Below, piece by piece: positions 63,724 to 64,000 of a DNA stretch of 64,000 nt; positions within the stretch are counted from its first letter, which is position 1; every line of letters starts with the position of its first letter. The stretch is taken from the NCBI GenBank assembly GCA_017390475.1, contig JAFPBO010000013.1, positions 186,001 to 250,000 on the forward strand, read 5' to 3'. Source of the DNA: Loktanella sp. (lineage in GTDB: Bacteria; Pseudomonadota; Alphaproteobacteria; Rhodobacterales; Rhodobacteraceae). The notes under the pieces were generated by a model. The model had not been told where the DNA came from. It made no database searches and saw nothing but the letters and a program-made list of their open reading frames with translations. The translations under genes and the position numbers were made by a program.

Positions 63724-64000
63724 ATGACCAGATTTACGCATGCGCAACCGGCTCCGACAACCCCCAAGCCGAAATTTATCGGCGCGGAAATCTATCGTGG
63801 TTCGACCTATGGCACCTGGCATCCGCTGCGGGTGCCGCGGGTGTCCACGGTGATGGATCTGACCCGTGCGCTGGGCTGGCTGCCTGCGGCGCAACTCATC
63901 ACCAGCCCGCGCGCGAAACTGGCCGCGTTGACGGGTTTTCACACATCCGGCTACCTCGCGGCGCTGCAAGCTGCCGAAGCGGCACAAAGCGTCACCGACG
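63724..64000 (+). CDS. AcuC/histone deacetylase-like protein, N-terminal part, cut by window edge
   Basis: The first 92 codons are present, starting MTRFTHAQPAPTTPKPKFIG. The segment FIGAEIYRGSTYGTWHPLRV, then RVSTVMDLTRALGWLP and FHTSGYLAALQAAEAA, is the N-terminal part of the arginase/deacetylase fold found in acetoin utilisation protein AcuC and related zinc deacetylases. The catalytic His/Asp residues lie beyond the window. The frame is open to the last base. It shares a very short divergent promoter region with the Nudix gene. Confidence 0.82.
   Translation, partial: MTRFTHAQPAPTTPKPKFIGAEIYRGSTYGTWHPLRVPRVSTVMDLTRALGWLPAAQLITSPRAKLAALTGFHTSGYLAALQAAEAAQSVTD

Overview
The window is a chromosomal stretch of a GC-rich alphaproteobacterium. 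The groESL-CIRCE arrangement, the ruvCAB / ybgC-tolQRAB-pal-cpoB / tilS / ftsH order, the cox (aa3) cluster beside tldD, the ccoGHIS cluster with an FNR-type box, and several protein families typical of Rhodobacterales point to the Rhodobacteraceae (Roseobacter group, Loktanella/Yoonia-like). That placement is inference from protein character and gene order; no 16S gene is present. No tRNA, rRNA, CRISPR array, insertion sequence, integrase, phage gene or recognisable defence system was found. Genes are tightly packed, often with 1- to 10-base overlaps.

Region by region. 1-1064: the start of groEL and all of groES on the minus strand, behind a promoter and a CIRCE operator. 1081-5334: ccoGHIS for maturation of cbb3 oxidase, behind an FNR-like box shared with divergent msrA. 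5422-7427: msrA, prmA and a small membrane protein. 7484-7693: a DUF1127 protein. 7999-20004: ruvCAB, a MazG-like protein, an unknown conserved protein, the whole Tol-Pal operon, tilS and ftsH. 20134-23680: a MOSC protein, then fhs, a small chorismate mutase and folD. 23735-26843: PdeM nuclease and Lhr-type helicase on the minus strand.

26931-37584: a tad (Flp pilus) locus on the minus strand: two Flp-like pilins, cpaB, cpaC, an OmpA-type lipoprotein, cpaE, cpaF, tadB, tadC, two TPR lipoproteins and the prepilin peptidase cpaA. The pseudopilin genes tadE, tadF and tadG are not present. 37926-45825: a lytic transglycosylase, scoAB, topA, dprA and tldD. 46006-50246: cytochrome c oxidase coxB-ctaB-(small membrane protein)-ctaG-coxC and surf1. 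50250-54900: thrC, an M16 peptidase, a GNAT protein and a GlcD-type FAD oxidase. 55124-57146 (minus): a flavin reductase, mtnP and apt, the last two being consecutive steps of methylthioadenosine/adenine salvage. 57217-64000: a GNAT protein, an EcsC protein, ptsP, lysC, an SDR, a DUF1178 protein, a Nudix hydrolase and the start of an AcuC/histone-deacetylase-like gene.

The least explained material is non-coding: five copies of a 33- to 40-base element lying sense-oriented just after stop codons; a foldable segment between two opposed copies of it; several perfect palindromes at promoters (groESL, flp, upstream of cpaE); and tandem identical terminator palindromes. No convincing undescribed multi-gene system was found. 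The best leads are the element family and the atypical tad locus.
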